From: Streptomyces sp. RKAG290
GTDB taxonomy: Bacteria > Actinomycetota > Actinomycetes > Streptomycetales > Streptomycetaceae
Reading direction: 5' to 3'
Assembly: GCF_023701695.1 (NCBI RefSeq)
Contig: NZ_JAJOZC010000001.1
Span: 6,137,894-6,201,893 of the forward strand
DNA length: 64,000 nucleotides
Shown here: piece after piece, positions 9,571-17,407 of the stretch
Layout: every line of letters begins with the position of its first letter
How positions within the stretch are numbered: position 1 is the first letter of the stretch
Notes under the pieces: generated by a model
The model's input: the letters and a program-made list of their open reading frames with translations, nothing else
Databases searched by the model: none
Told to the model about the DNA's origin: nothing
Position numbers and translations under genes: made by a program

Positions 9571-9881
9571 TCAGAAGAGCATGGCCGCCGCGAACACGGC
9601 CAGGGCGACCGTGCACGCCGCGGCCGCCGCGGCCTCCCGGCCCCGAGCGTCCGCGGGCGGGCGGTGCCCATGCCCTGCACCCGCCGGTTCGCCACCCGCA
9701 GGAAACCCAGCCAGGCGAGCACGCTCAACGACAGGGCGACGACCCCTGTCGGGCCTGCCCCGCCGTGCAGCGCCTGCCTGCCCGCCAGCAGGGCCACCAC
9801 CGTGCAGGAGAGCGTGGTGCGCCGCCAGGCCAGCCTGGTCCGCTCCGGCTGCAGGCCGGGGTCCCGCTCTTCGGCACTCAC
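9571..9881 (-). pseudogene. DUF202 membrane protein, second of pair (one-base deletion; possibly a sequencing error)
   Basis: The GTG at 9881 overlaps the upstream DUF202 stop (GTGA). The product begins VSAEERDPGLQPERTRLAWR, then two to three hydrophobic helices. After RVQGMGTARP the frame must shift to reach ADARGREAAAAAACTVALAV and stop MLF at 9571. The length is 3n+2; one C missing near 9655-9662 explains it. The ERTRLAWRRT motif and about 103 aa match small DUF202 (YidH-like) inner-membrane proteins of unknown function. Confidence 0.75.
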
Positions 9882-10273
9882 CGGCCCTCCCAGCCGAAGA
9901 GGACCACCACCACCATCGCCACGGCGACGACGGCGACCGCAAGACCCAGCAGCGTCGGGAACCGGGACACCGGCAGGTCCTCGCCCCGCCGCATGGCCCG
10001 CTCGCAGCGCACCCAGTGGTTGACCGCCCGCAGCGCGCACAGCACACCGGCCGCGAGCAGGGCCAGCGCGAGCCCGGCCCGCACCCCCCAGGCGAGCTCC
10101 GGCAGGAACTGGTCGACCGCGAAACCGCCGCCGATCAGCGCGAGAGCCGTCCGGATCCAGGCCAGGAAGGTCCGCTCGTTGGCGAGCGAGAAGCGGTAGT
10201 CGGGTGTGTCGCCCTCTTCGCGGATCCGCTGCGGCGCGAACCACAGCCGCAGGCTCTGTACGAATTCGTTCAC
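9878..10273 (-). CDS. DUF202 (YidH-like) inner-membrane protein
   Basis: 131 aa. DYRFSLANERTFLAWIRTAL is the DUF202 hallmark, followed by three predicted membrane helices (GGGFAVDQFL region, AGLALALLAAGVLCA, and LLGLAVAVVAVAMVVVVLF). The function of the family is unknown. It is translationally coupled to a second DUF202 gene, an arrangement often seen in actinobacteria, and lies behind a Nudix gene on the same strand. Confidence 0.85.
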   Translation of the reverse strand: MNEFVQSLRLWFAPQRIREEGDTPDYRFSLANERTFLAWIRTALALIGGGFAVDQFLPELAWGVRAGLALALLAAGVLCALRAVNHWVRCERAMRRGEDLPVSRFPTLLGLAVAVVAVAMVVVVLFGWEGR

Positions 10274-10316
10274 GTTCGGACCTTATCTGCCGCTCCGGAG
10301 CGCCCCGCGGGCCGGT

Positions 10317-10838
10317 TCAGGACGCTTCCCGGAACGCCCGGAGCCGGTGGTGGCCCTCCAGCCCGTCGGGCACCCACGGCCAGTCGCCGAGCCGCTCGGC
10401 AAGCTCCGCGTCGTCGAGGAAGGTGTGCCAGGCGACCTCCTCCACCTGCGGTCGCACCGGCAGCTCGCACCGTACCTGGTAGACGTAGGACCACCAGCTG
10501 TGCCCGTCGCTGTCGTAGAGGAACTTGAAGAGGGGCTCGGGCCGGGGGAGCCCGGACACCCCCAGCTCCTCCTCCGCCTCCCGCAGCGCCGCCTCGTCGT
10601 ACGTCTCGCCGGCGCCGACGACCCCGCCGACGAACATGTCGTAGTGCGACGGGAAGACCAGCTTGGTGGCGGTCCTGCGGTGCACGAAGATCCGGCCCTC
10701 GGCGTCCCGGGCCTCGATGAAGACGCAGCGGTGGCGCAGGCCGCGCGCGGTGGCCTCGCCGCGCGTGGCCTGCCCGACGACCTCGTCGTTCTCGTCGACG
10801 ATGTCCAGGATCTCGTCAGAAGGTGTCATGCACCTCAT
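10317..10838 (-). CDS. Nudix hydrolase
   Basis: 173 aa, or 170 aa if the ATG at 10829 (MTPSDE) is used; that start has GAGG three bases upstream, so the choice is uncertain. The Nudix box GAGETYDEAALREAEEELGV is complete (G-x5-E-x7-REUxEExGU). The N-terminal EILDIVDENDEVVGQATRGE resembles isopentenyl-diphosphate isomerase-like and YfcD-type Nudix proteins. It hydrolyses a nucleoside-diphosphate-linked substrate, not identifiable here. It is first of a minus-strand set with the two DUF202 genes. Confidence 0.88.
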   Translation of the reverse strand: MRCMTPSDEILDIVDENDEVVGQATRGEATARGLRHRCVFIEARDAEGRIFVHRRTATKLVFPSHYDMFVGGVVGAGETYDEAALREAEEELGVSGLPRPEPLFKFLYDSDGHSWWSYVYQVRCELPVRPQVEEVAWHTFLDDAELAERLGDWPWVPDGLEGHHRLRAFREAS

Positions 10839-10896
10839 CCAACAGCAGAGCGCGGGCAGTGATCACTGCCCGCCGGACCGGGTGTGGCCGGATGGC

Positions 10897-11789
10897 TCAG
10901 TTCGGCTGGAGGCTCTGCGTACGGCGTCCGCCGACCGGCCCCTCCGGCATCGCCGGATGCAGCCCCAGCAGCACGATCCCGACCACGATCGCCGCGAGCC
11001 CGGCCGCCTGCCACGCCAGGGCGCCCGTGTCGGTCCGCACCTGGTCGCCGAGGAACCCGATCCCGCAGGCGATCCCGGCCAGCGGCTGGGCCGCGGTCAG
11101 GGCCGGCAGCGACATCCGCAGCGGGCCCGTCTCGAAGGCGCTCTGCACCAGGATCAGCCCCGTCACCCCCAGCACCAGCACCGCGTACGGCTGCCAGCTC
11201 GTCACCAGCCCGGCCCAGCCCCTTCCGAGAGCCGCTCACCGGTGACCCGGGTGAGGGCGTCCTGGAGGCCGTACAGCAGCCCGGCCGCCACCGCGAGCAG
11301 CGCCGGGGCCGCCGCCGACCGGGAGCGGGCGGCGAACATGGTGAGCGCCAGGGCCAGGCCCGCCACCACGCCGATCACCAGCCAGTGCCGCAGCGGGCTC
11401 GACACCGCCTCGCCGCCCTTGGGCTCGCCCGCCAGCAGGAACGCCGCGACGCCGCCCGCCAGCAGCCAGAGCCCGGCCCAGCCCTGCCGGCCCAGCCGCT
11501 GGCCGGTGCGGTGACGGGACAGCGCCATCGCGAAGAGGAGATTGGTCGCGAGGAGCGGCTCGACGACGGAGACCTCGCCCTTGCCCAGGGCCAGCGCCCC
11601 CAGCACCATGCCGCAGACCATCAGCCCGATGCCGGCCAGCCAGCTCGGCACCCGCATCAGATCCAGCAGCAGCCGGGGCGACAGATAGTCGCTCCTCGGG
11701 GCGTGGCTGGCCGCGGCCTGCTGCAGCACGAAGCCGAACCCCAGACAGCAGGCGGCGCTCACGGCGAGTACGAGAACCAGCACCGACAC
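10897..11789 (-). pseudogene. DMT/EamA-type permease (one-base deletion; possibly a sequencing error)
   Basis: The N-terminal half, MSVLVLVLAVSAACCLGFGF to LTRVTGERLSEG, and the C-terminal half, TSWQPYAVLVLGVTGLILVQ to SLQPN, are in different frames. They join if one G is added to the GGGG run at 11219-11222, giving SEGGWAGLVTSWQPYA. The whole would be 297 aa with about ten membrane helices, the normal size for a drug/metabolite transporter. The length is 3n+2. Substrate unknown. It is divergent from the FAD dehydrogenase. Confidence 0.78.
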
Positions 11790-12006
11790 GCTTCTCTACC
11801 CCAAGTCAGGCCGGAAGAGGGTGATTTGTTTCGACGATAGCGCGTGGGCGCCGCGGGTGCGGCCGGAGCGCCGCCGACCGGGCGGTTGACGCCGGGGCAG
11901 CCGGTGCCGAAGATCTGACGCACCAGTAACTTCGCGAGCAACCTCACGGGTGAGGTGCGGTCCTTCCGCCGACCGTGGCCGGTTCGCCCCGACAAGGATG
12001 GAACCC

Positions 12007-13662
12007 ATGGCGTACGACGCTGATGTGATCGTGATCGGGGCAGGACTCGCCGGGCTGGTCGCCACCGCCGAGCTCGTCGACGCGGGCCGCTCGGTGATCC
12101 TGCTCGACCAGGAACCCGAACAGTCGCTCGGCGGCCAGGCGCACTGGTCCTTCGGCGGTCTCTTCCTGGTCGACTCGCCCGAACAGCGCCGGATGCGGAT
12201 CAAGGACAACCACGACCTCGCCCTCCAGGACTGGCTCGGAACAGCGGGCTTCGACCGCAAGGAGGACCACTGGCCACGGCAGTGGGCCGAGGCGTACGTC
12301 GACTTCGCCGCCGGCGAGAAGCGCTCCTGGCTGCACGCGCAGGGCATGCGGTTCTTCCCCGTCGTCGGCTGGGCCGAGCGCGGCGGGTACGACGCGAACG
12401 GCCACGGCAACTCCGTGCCCCGCTTCCACATCACCTGGGGCACCGGCCCCGGCGTCGTCGCCCCCTTCGAGCGCCGGGTGCGCGCGGGCGTCGCCAAGGG
12501 GCTCGTCAGCTTCCGCTTCCGGCACCGGGTCACCGGTCTCGGCCGCACCGGGGGCACGCTCGACACGGTGAGCGGCGAGATCCTGGAGCCGAGCGGCGCG
12601 GCACGCGGGACCGCGAGCAGCCGGGAGACCGCAGGCAGCTTCGAGCTCAGGGCCCAGGCGGTGATCGTCACCTCCGGCGGTATCGGCGGCAACCACGACC
12701 TCGTGCGCAAGCAGTGGCCGGAGCGGCTCGGCACCCCGCCCGCCAAGATGCTGTCCGGTGTCCCCGCCCACGTGGACGGGCTGATGCTCGGCATCACCGA
12801 GGACGCGGGCGCCCACCACATCAACCGCGACCGGATGTGGCACTACACCGAGGGCATCGAGAACTGGAACCCGATCTGGGCCAAGCACGGCATACGCATC
12901 CTGCCCGGCCCGTCCTCGCTCTGGCTGGACGCCCGCGGCAAGCGGCTGCCCGTCCCGCTCTTCCCGGGCTTCGACACGCTCGGCACCCTCGAACACATCA
13001 TGCGGACCGGCCACGACTACACCTGGTTCGTGCTGGACCAGAAGATCATCGGCAAGGAGTTCGCGCTCTCCGGCTCCGAGCAGAACCCCGACCTGACCGG
13101 TAAGTCCGTGCGCGGTGTGTTCGGCCGGGCGCGGGCGGACGTGCCGGCTCCGGTGAAGGCGTTCATGGACAACGGGGCGGACTTCGTCGTCGAGAACGAC
13201 CTGAGCGCCCTGGTCCGCGGAATGAACGCGGTGACCGGCGACTCGCTCATCGACGAGGACGAACTGCGCCGCGAGATCACCGCCCGCGACCGGGAGGTGG
13301 CCAACCCCTTCACCAAGGACCTCCAGATCACGGCGATCCGGGGCGCCCGTGCCTACCTCGGCGACAAGCTGATCCGTACGGCCGCGCCGCACCGCATCCT
13401 GGACCCGAAGGCCGGGCCGCTGATCGCCGTGCGGCTGAACATCCTGACCCGTAAGTCGCTCGGCGGCCTGGAGACGGACCTGTCCTCCCGGGTGCTCACC
13501 GCCGACGGCTCCCCGCTGGCCGGGGTGTACGCGGCAGGCGAGGCGGCGGGGTTCGGCGGCGGCGGCGTGCACGGCTACCGCTCGCTGGAGGGCACCTTCC
13601 TCGGCGGCTGCATCTTCTCCGGGCGGGCCGCCGGCCGGGCCGCGGCCGAGGCGGTCGGGTGA
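12007..13662 (+). CDS. FAD-binding dehydrogenase, fumarate reductase/ketosteroid dehydrogenase-like
   Basis: 551 aa. The ATG at 12007 (MAYDADVIVIG) is preferred over the ATG at 11998 because AGGA lies 8 nt upstream. The dinucleotide-binding motif VIVIGAGLAGLVATAEL and the substrate-side motif of the FAD_binding_2 family (GGIGGNHDLVRKQWP, later GEAAGFGGGGVHGYRSLEG) are present. It probably oxidises or reduces a C=C bond next to a carbonyl; relatives are annotated as putative FAD-binding dehydrogenases without known substrate. Followed by a strong 21-bp terminator stem. Confidence 0.88.
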   Translation: MAYDADVIVIGAGLAGLVATAELVDAGRSVILLDQEPEQSLGGQAHWSFGGLFLVDSPEQRRMRIKDNHDLALQDWLGTAGFDRKEDHWPRQWAEAYVDFAAGEKRSWLHAQGMRFFPVVGWAERGGYDANGHGNSVPRFHITWGTGPGVVAPFERRVRAGVAKGLVSFRFRHRVTGLGRTGGTLDTVSGEILEPSGAARGTASSRETAGSFELRAQAVIVTSGGIGGNHDLVRKQWPERLGTPPAKMLSGVPAHVDGLMLGITEDAGAHHINRDRMWHYTEGIENWNPIWAKHGIRILPGPSSLWLDARGKRLPVPLFPGFDTLGTLEHIMRTGHDYTWFVLDQKIIGKEFALSGSEQNPDLTGKSVRGVFGRARADVPAPVKAFMDNGADFVVENDLSALVRGMNAVTGDSLIDEDELRREITARDREVANPFTKDLQITAIRGARAYLGDKLIRTAAPHRILDPKAGPLIAVRLNILTRKSLGGLETDLSSRVLTADGSPLAGVYAAGEAAGFGGGGVHGYRSLEGTFLGGCIFSGRAAGRAAAEAVG

Positions 13663-13678
13663 GGCCCGTTCCGCAGGC

Positions 13679-13733
13679 GGCCGGCCGGGACGTGCTCAGG
13701 TAACGGCAGGCCCTGAGCACGTCCCGGCCGGCC
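13679..13733. terminator. 21-bp perfect hairpin after the FAD dehydrogenase
   Basis: 13679-13699 (ending GGGACGTGCTCAG) is an exact inverted repeat of 13713-13733, with a 13-nt loop. There is no T-run, as is usual in Streptomyces. It lies 16 nt after the stop. Confidence 0.75.
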
Positions 13734-13840
13734 TGCCGGGCCCCCCGGCCCGTCGGCGTGGCGGGGCATCCGCGCGTCCGTCCGGTGGGGTTCGGCGCGC
13801 GGAACCGTGCCGAGGCGCCGGATGCGGGCATGGGAAGGAG

Positions 13841-15079
13841 ATGCCAGGAGTAGCCGAGCCCGTGATCAACCTCGTCCGGCGCACCACCGAATCCGTCCGG
13901 GTCCAGACCCTGCGTTCCACGGGCGCCGCGGTGATCGCCTATGTCGTGGCGACCTCCACACTGTCCCAGCCCGCACCACTGACCGCTCCGCTCACCGCGC
14001 TTCTCGTCGTCCAGGTCACGCTGTACGCCACCCTCACCACGGGGATCCGGCGAGTGAACGCCGTGGTCGTCGGGGTGCTCATCGCGAGCGGGTTCAGTTC
14101 CCTGGTCGGGCTGTCGTGGTGGAGCCTCGGGCTGACGATCTTCACCTCGCTGATCATCGGCCGGCTGGTCCGGGTCAACGAGTTCGTCCCGGAGGTGGCG
14201 ATCAGCGCCATGCTGGTGCTCGGCGTCGCCCAGGTCGCCGACACCGCGTGGGAGCGCGTGTTCGAAACGCTGATCGGCGCGGGTGTGGGGCTCCTGTTCA
14301 ACCTGCTGTTCGCCCCGCCCGTGTGGGTGGAGACCGCGGGGGCGTCGATCGACGGACTGGCCCGTGAGATGGGGCAGATGTTCCGCGACCTGGGCGGCGA
14401 CCTGGGCGGCCGGGTCACCGTGGAGCAGGCGGCCGAGCGGCTGCACCGGGCCCGCCGCATCGACCACGACATCGTGGCCGTGGACGCCTCGCTGCGACAG
14501 GCCGAGGAGAGCATCAGGCTCAACCCGCGGGTCCGGCAGGGGCTGCTCTACCGCGTCGTGCTGCGCACCGGTCTGGACACCCTGGAGATCTGCGCCGTGG
14601 TGCTGAGGGTGTTGGCCAGGACGCTGACCGACCTGGCGAAGGACCGGGTCGACGAACCCCTCTTCCCCGCAGAGGTGGCCGCCGGGCTCACGGAGCTCTT
14701 CGGGCAGATGGCGGAGGCCGTCGAGAGCTTCTCGACGCTGATCACCACCCCGGTCGCCGCCGGCGCGGAGGATGCCGAGTCGAGGCTGGCCGATGCCCTG
14801 ACGGTCAGCCGCACGACCCGCGACCGGGTGGCGGACATGCTGCTGGCGGCGGTCCAGCAGCATCCCAGGAAGTGGCAGCTGCACGGAGCCCTGCTCGCCG
14901 AGGTCGACCGCATTCTCGACGAGCTCGACATCGAGAAGCGCACCGAGCGCCTCGGCAAGGAGCTCGACCGGCACTCGGGGGAACTGCACGCGCGCCATCC
15001 CCGCCTGCTCGCTCTCAGACGCCGGCTGGACCTCACGAAGGGCGTGAACCGGGCCAAGGCCGAGACGGGCGGGAGGTGA
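13841..15079 (+). CDS. FUSC-like / aromatic acid exporter-family membrane protein
   Basis: 412 aa from the ATG at 13841. That ATG touches its SD (GGAAGGAG), so the GTG at 13862 (VINLVRR) may be the real start. Residues about 20-165 hold six hydrophobic segments, including AVIAYVVATSTL, LTALLVVQVTLYATL, VVVGVLIASGFSSLVG, ISAMLVLGVAQVA and LIGAGVGLLFNLLF. The rest is a long helical cytoplasmic domain (HRARRIDHDIVAVDASLRQA and similar), as in FUSC/ArAE efflux relatives. It is probably an inner-membrane exporter or stress protein; substrate unknown. Confidence 0.75.
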   Translation: MPGVAEPVINLVRRTTESVRVQTLRSTGAAVIAYVVATSTLSQPAPLTAPLTALLVVQVTLYATLTTGIRRVNAVVVGVLIASGFSSLVGLSWWSLGLTIFTSLIIGRLVRVNEFVPEVAISAMLVLGVAQVADTAWERVFETLIGAGVGLLFNLLFAPPVWVETAGASIDGLAREMGQMFRDLGGDLGGRVTVEQAAERLHRARRIDHDIVAVDASLRQAEESIRLNPRVRQGLLYRVVLRTGLDTLEICAVVLRVLARTLTDLAKDRVDEPLFPAEVAAGLTELFGQMAEAVESFSTLITTPVAAGAEDAESRLADALTVSRTTRDRVADMLLAAVQQHPRKWQLHGALLAEVDRILDELDIEKRTERLGKELDRHSGELHARHPRLLALRRRLDLTKGVNRAKAETGGR

Positions 15080-15124
15080 GGCGGGAGGCGGGCACCCCCC
15101 TCGCCCCGTCCGCTCCCTGTCCGG

Positions 15125-15556
15125 TCAGGCGGGATCGAGCAGCTCGACGACCCGGAACCGTTCGGCGACGACCAGCGTGTCGTCGTCGACCGTGAACTCC
15201 GGGTCGCCGAGCGCCTCCCGCATCTCGTCGCTGTGCCAGAAACGCTCGTGACCCGCCCGCCACTGCGCGACCGAGGTGTCGCCCTCGCCCTCGTCGAGCA
15301 CATGCGGGAGATCGACGTCCCCGAGCCGCAGAATCCGTACCTCCGTCACCTCCAGCACCGCGATCTCCCGGCCGTCGGAGTCGATCAGGGCGGAGCGCTC
15401 ACCCACCGGGGGCGGCTCCTCCTTCTCCGCCTCGTACTCCACGAGCAGTCCGGTCGTGGACACCTTGCGCCCGTCGAGCACCGCGGCGACCAGCTGATCG
15501 CGCAGGGGTCCCGGGAAGACGAGAAGGAAGGGCTTGAGCGCTTCACGGTTCGGCAT
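15125..15556 (-). CDS. ASCH domain-containing protein
   Basis: 143 aa. FPGPLRDQLVAAVLDGRKVSTTGLL is the ASCH start, where a ligand-binding Lys/Thr pair sits (KVSTT); it continues with REIAVLEVTEVRILRLGDVD and the conserved HERFWHSDEMREALGD. ASCH domains resemble PUA folds and are proposed to bind RNA or nucleosides. It is convergent with the FUSC-like gene and divergent from the molybdopterin enzyme. Cytoplasmic; function unknown. Confidence 0.85.
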   Translation of the reverse strand: MPNREALKPFLLVFPGPLRDQLVAAVLDGRKVSTTGLLVEYEAEKEEPPPVGERSALIDSDGREIAVLEVTEVRILRLGDVDLPHVLDEGEGDTSVAQWRAGHERFWHSDEMREALGDPEFTVDDDTLVVAERFRVVELLDPA

Positions 15557-15748
15557 GGCGCAAGTCTGGCATGTGCCGGCCGGCCACGGCCGGGAGCGGG
15601 CGGACCGCCCGGTCCGGGCAACCGGACGTGGTGGCAGGGCTTTTGGCGGCGCCGGGACGGTCGCGGCGGCGCGGCCGAATCTGACCGATCGGTGACGGAC
15701 CGCCGTCGCCCCTGGCGTCCGGCGGCCCGGAGTGCTCGAATCGGAGGT

Positions 15749-16513
15749 GTGAACAGTCCATCTCCCGACTCAGGCCCGGACAGGGCAGGGCCAGGACCCG
15801 ACCCGGACGCCACGGGCACGCCCGTCGGCCGCCGCCTGGTCCTGACGATGCTCGGCCTGGGCGCCGCCGGGCTCGTCGCCGCCCCCGTTCTGCAGCGGAC
15901 CCTGGAATCGGGCCTGGGCGCGATCGCCGACAAGGACCCCACCGGGCTGACCGGGCTGCTGCCCAACGGCGGCGGTTTCCGGTACTACTCCGTGGCCTCG
16001 TCCGTACCGACGAAGAGCGCGGCCGACTACCGGCTGACCGTCGACGGGCTGGTCGACCGCCCGGCCACGTACACCCTGGACGCCCTGAAGGCGCTGCCGC
16101 AGACCCGGATGGTCCGTGACGTGCAGTGCGTGACGGGGTGGCGGGTGCCCGAGACCCCGTTCGAGGGCGTACGGCTCTCGGCGCTGCTGGACGCGGCGGG
16201 TGTCCGGCCGGGGGCGAAGGCGATCCGCTTCACCTGCTTCGACGGCACCTACAGCGAGAGCCTGACCCTCGCCCAGGCCCGCCGCGCCGACGTGCTGGTC
16301 GCCCTGCGCATGCAGGACCGGCCGGTGTCCCACTCCCACGGCGGCCCGGTCCGGCTCTATGTGGCCCCGATGTACTTCTACAAGTCGGCGAAATGGCTCT
16401 CCGGGATCACCGTCACGGACTCCGTACGCCCCGGTTACTGGGAAGAGCTCGGATATGACGTCGACGCCTGGGTCGGCCGGTCCAACGGCCGTGACGATGC
16501 CCCCACGACCTGA
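15749..16513 (+). CDS. Molybdopterin-dependent oxidoreductase (sulfite oxidase/MsrP fold)
   Basis: 254 aa from the GTG at 15749; GGAGG is only one base away, so the start is uncertain. After a hydrophobic anchor or Tat-like signal (GRRLVLTMLGLGAAGLVAA) comes the Mo-cofactor domain: DYRLTVDGLVDRPATYTLD, the Mo-ligand Cys in VRDVQCVTGWRVPETPF, and HGGPVRLYVAPMYFYKSAKW. It should act outside the membrane. The next gene overlaps it by 17 nt and encodes a cytochrome b-type membrane protein, which probably passes electrons to it, as MsrQ does for MsrP. Substrate unknown. Confidence 0.85.
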   Translation: MNSPSPDSGPDRAGPGPDPDATGTPVGRRLVLTMLGLGAAGLVAAPVLQRTLESGLGAIADKDPTGLTGLLPNGGGFRYYSVASSVPTKSAADYRLTVDGLVDRPATYTLDALKALPQTRMVRDVQCVTGWRVPETPFEGVRLSALLDAAGVRPGAKAIRFTCFDGTYSESLTLAQARRADVLVALRMQDRPVSHSHGGPVRLYVAPMYFYKSAKWLSGITVTDSVRPGYWEELGYDVDAWVGRSNGRDDAPTT

Positions 16514-17144
16514 GGCGCCGGGCCGGGTGCACCGGTTCGGCCGGGCGGTGCGGTGGGTGCACCGCAGCACGGCGGCGCTGATGCTGCTCTGTGTGGCGAC
16601 GGCCGCCTGCCTGTACGTGCCGCAGCTCGCCGAGCTCGTGGGCCGCCGTCACCTCGTGGTCACCGTGCACGAATGGTCCGGGCTGCTGATCCCCGTGCCC
16701 CTGCTGGCAGGTCTGTGCGGGCGGGCCGTGCGCGCCGATGTGTCCCGGCTGAACCGCTTCGGGCCGCACGACCGGACGTGGCTGCGGGCGGTGCGCCGCC
16801 GGGACCACCGGCCCGCTTCCCGGCCGGCCGGGAAGTTCAACGCGGGTCAGAAGCTGTACGCGGCGTGGATCGCGGGCGCGGTGCTGGTGATGGCCGGCAC
16901 CGGGCTGCTGATGTGGTTCACCGGGCTGGCCCCGCTGATGTGGCGGACCGGCGCGACGTTCGTCCACGACTGGCTGGCACTGGCGATCGGCATCGTGCTG
17001 GGCGGCCACATCGCGATGGCGTACGCCGACCCGGAGGCACGCCGTGGCATGCGCACCGGATCGGTCGAGCGCCGGTGGGCCCGCCGCGAGCACCCGCTGT
17101 GGCGGATTCCCGAGGACCCGGCCGAACTGCCGGAGGACCGGTGA
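16497..17144 (+). CDS. Cytochrome b561-type membrane subunit
   Basis: 215 aa. The start MPPRPEAPGRVHRF overlaps the molybdoenzyme gene by 17 nt. Four hydrophobic helices with likely haem His residues are visible: AVRWVHRSTAALMLLCVATA, VTVHEWSGLLIPVPLLAGL, AGAVLVMAGTGLLMWFTGL and FVHDWLALAIGIVLGGHIAM. This matches the cytochrome b/formate dehydrogenase gamma fold. It probably takes electrons from quinol and gives them to the molybdoenzyme (inference from overlap). Confidence 0.82.
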   Translation: MPPRPEAPGRVHRFGRAVRWVHRSTAALMLLCVATAACLYVPQLAELVGRRHLVVTVHEWSGLLIPVPLLAGLCGRAVRADVSRLNRFGPHDRTWLRAVRRRDHRPASRPAGKFNAGQKLYAAWIAGAVLVMAGTGLLMWFTGLAPLMWRTGATFVHDWLALAIGIVLGGHIAMAYADPEARRGMRTGSVERRWARREHPLWRIPEDPAELPEDR

Positions 17145-17220
17145 GGACGGCAGTCCGCCGACCGGCCCGAGGGCCTGCGGTCCGGATCGCGCCGGGCCTG
17201 CGGGACACGGTCCCCGAGCC

Positions 17221-17243
17221 GGCCTGATCCAAACGAAAGACCT
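17221..17243. repeat. Solo element end beside copy B
   Basis: GGCCTGATCCAAACGAAAGA and the following bases repeat the right-hand end of the inverted-repeat element (compare 17382-17403). It abuts copy B and shares the CTAG at 17242-17245. It looks like the remnant of an earlier copy. Confidence 0.65.
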
Positions 17244-17407
17244 AGGGCCTCTCGTTTGGATCATGCCGGGCTCGCGTGCCCCGGCACCGCACCTCGCGGC
17301 GTTGTCGTCGGTCGCCGACGCTCCGCGTCAGCTCCCTCCTCCGCCTTGCGAGGCACAGCACCGGACCCCGCTCCCTTATCCGGCCTGATCCGAACGAAAG
17401 ACCCTAG
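17242..17407. mobile_element. Short inverted-repeat element, copy B (158-bp core, CTAG duplicated)
   Basis: The core 17246-17403 has ends GGCCTCTCGTTTGGATCATG and (reverse) GGTCTTTCGTTCGGATCAGG, 16 of 20 identical. Perfect CTAG flanks at both sides (17242-17245 and 17404-17407) look like a 4-bp target duplication. It is about 85 bp longer than copies A and C, with an extra internal stretch bounded by CCTCGC and GCGAGG, so it may be nearer the parent. The right-hand CTAG forms the gntP TAG stop. No transposase is encoded. YTAR-type targets are known for IS5-family elements, so an IS5-derived MITE is the working idea. Confidence 0.75.
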
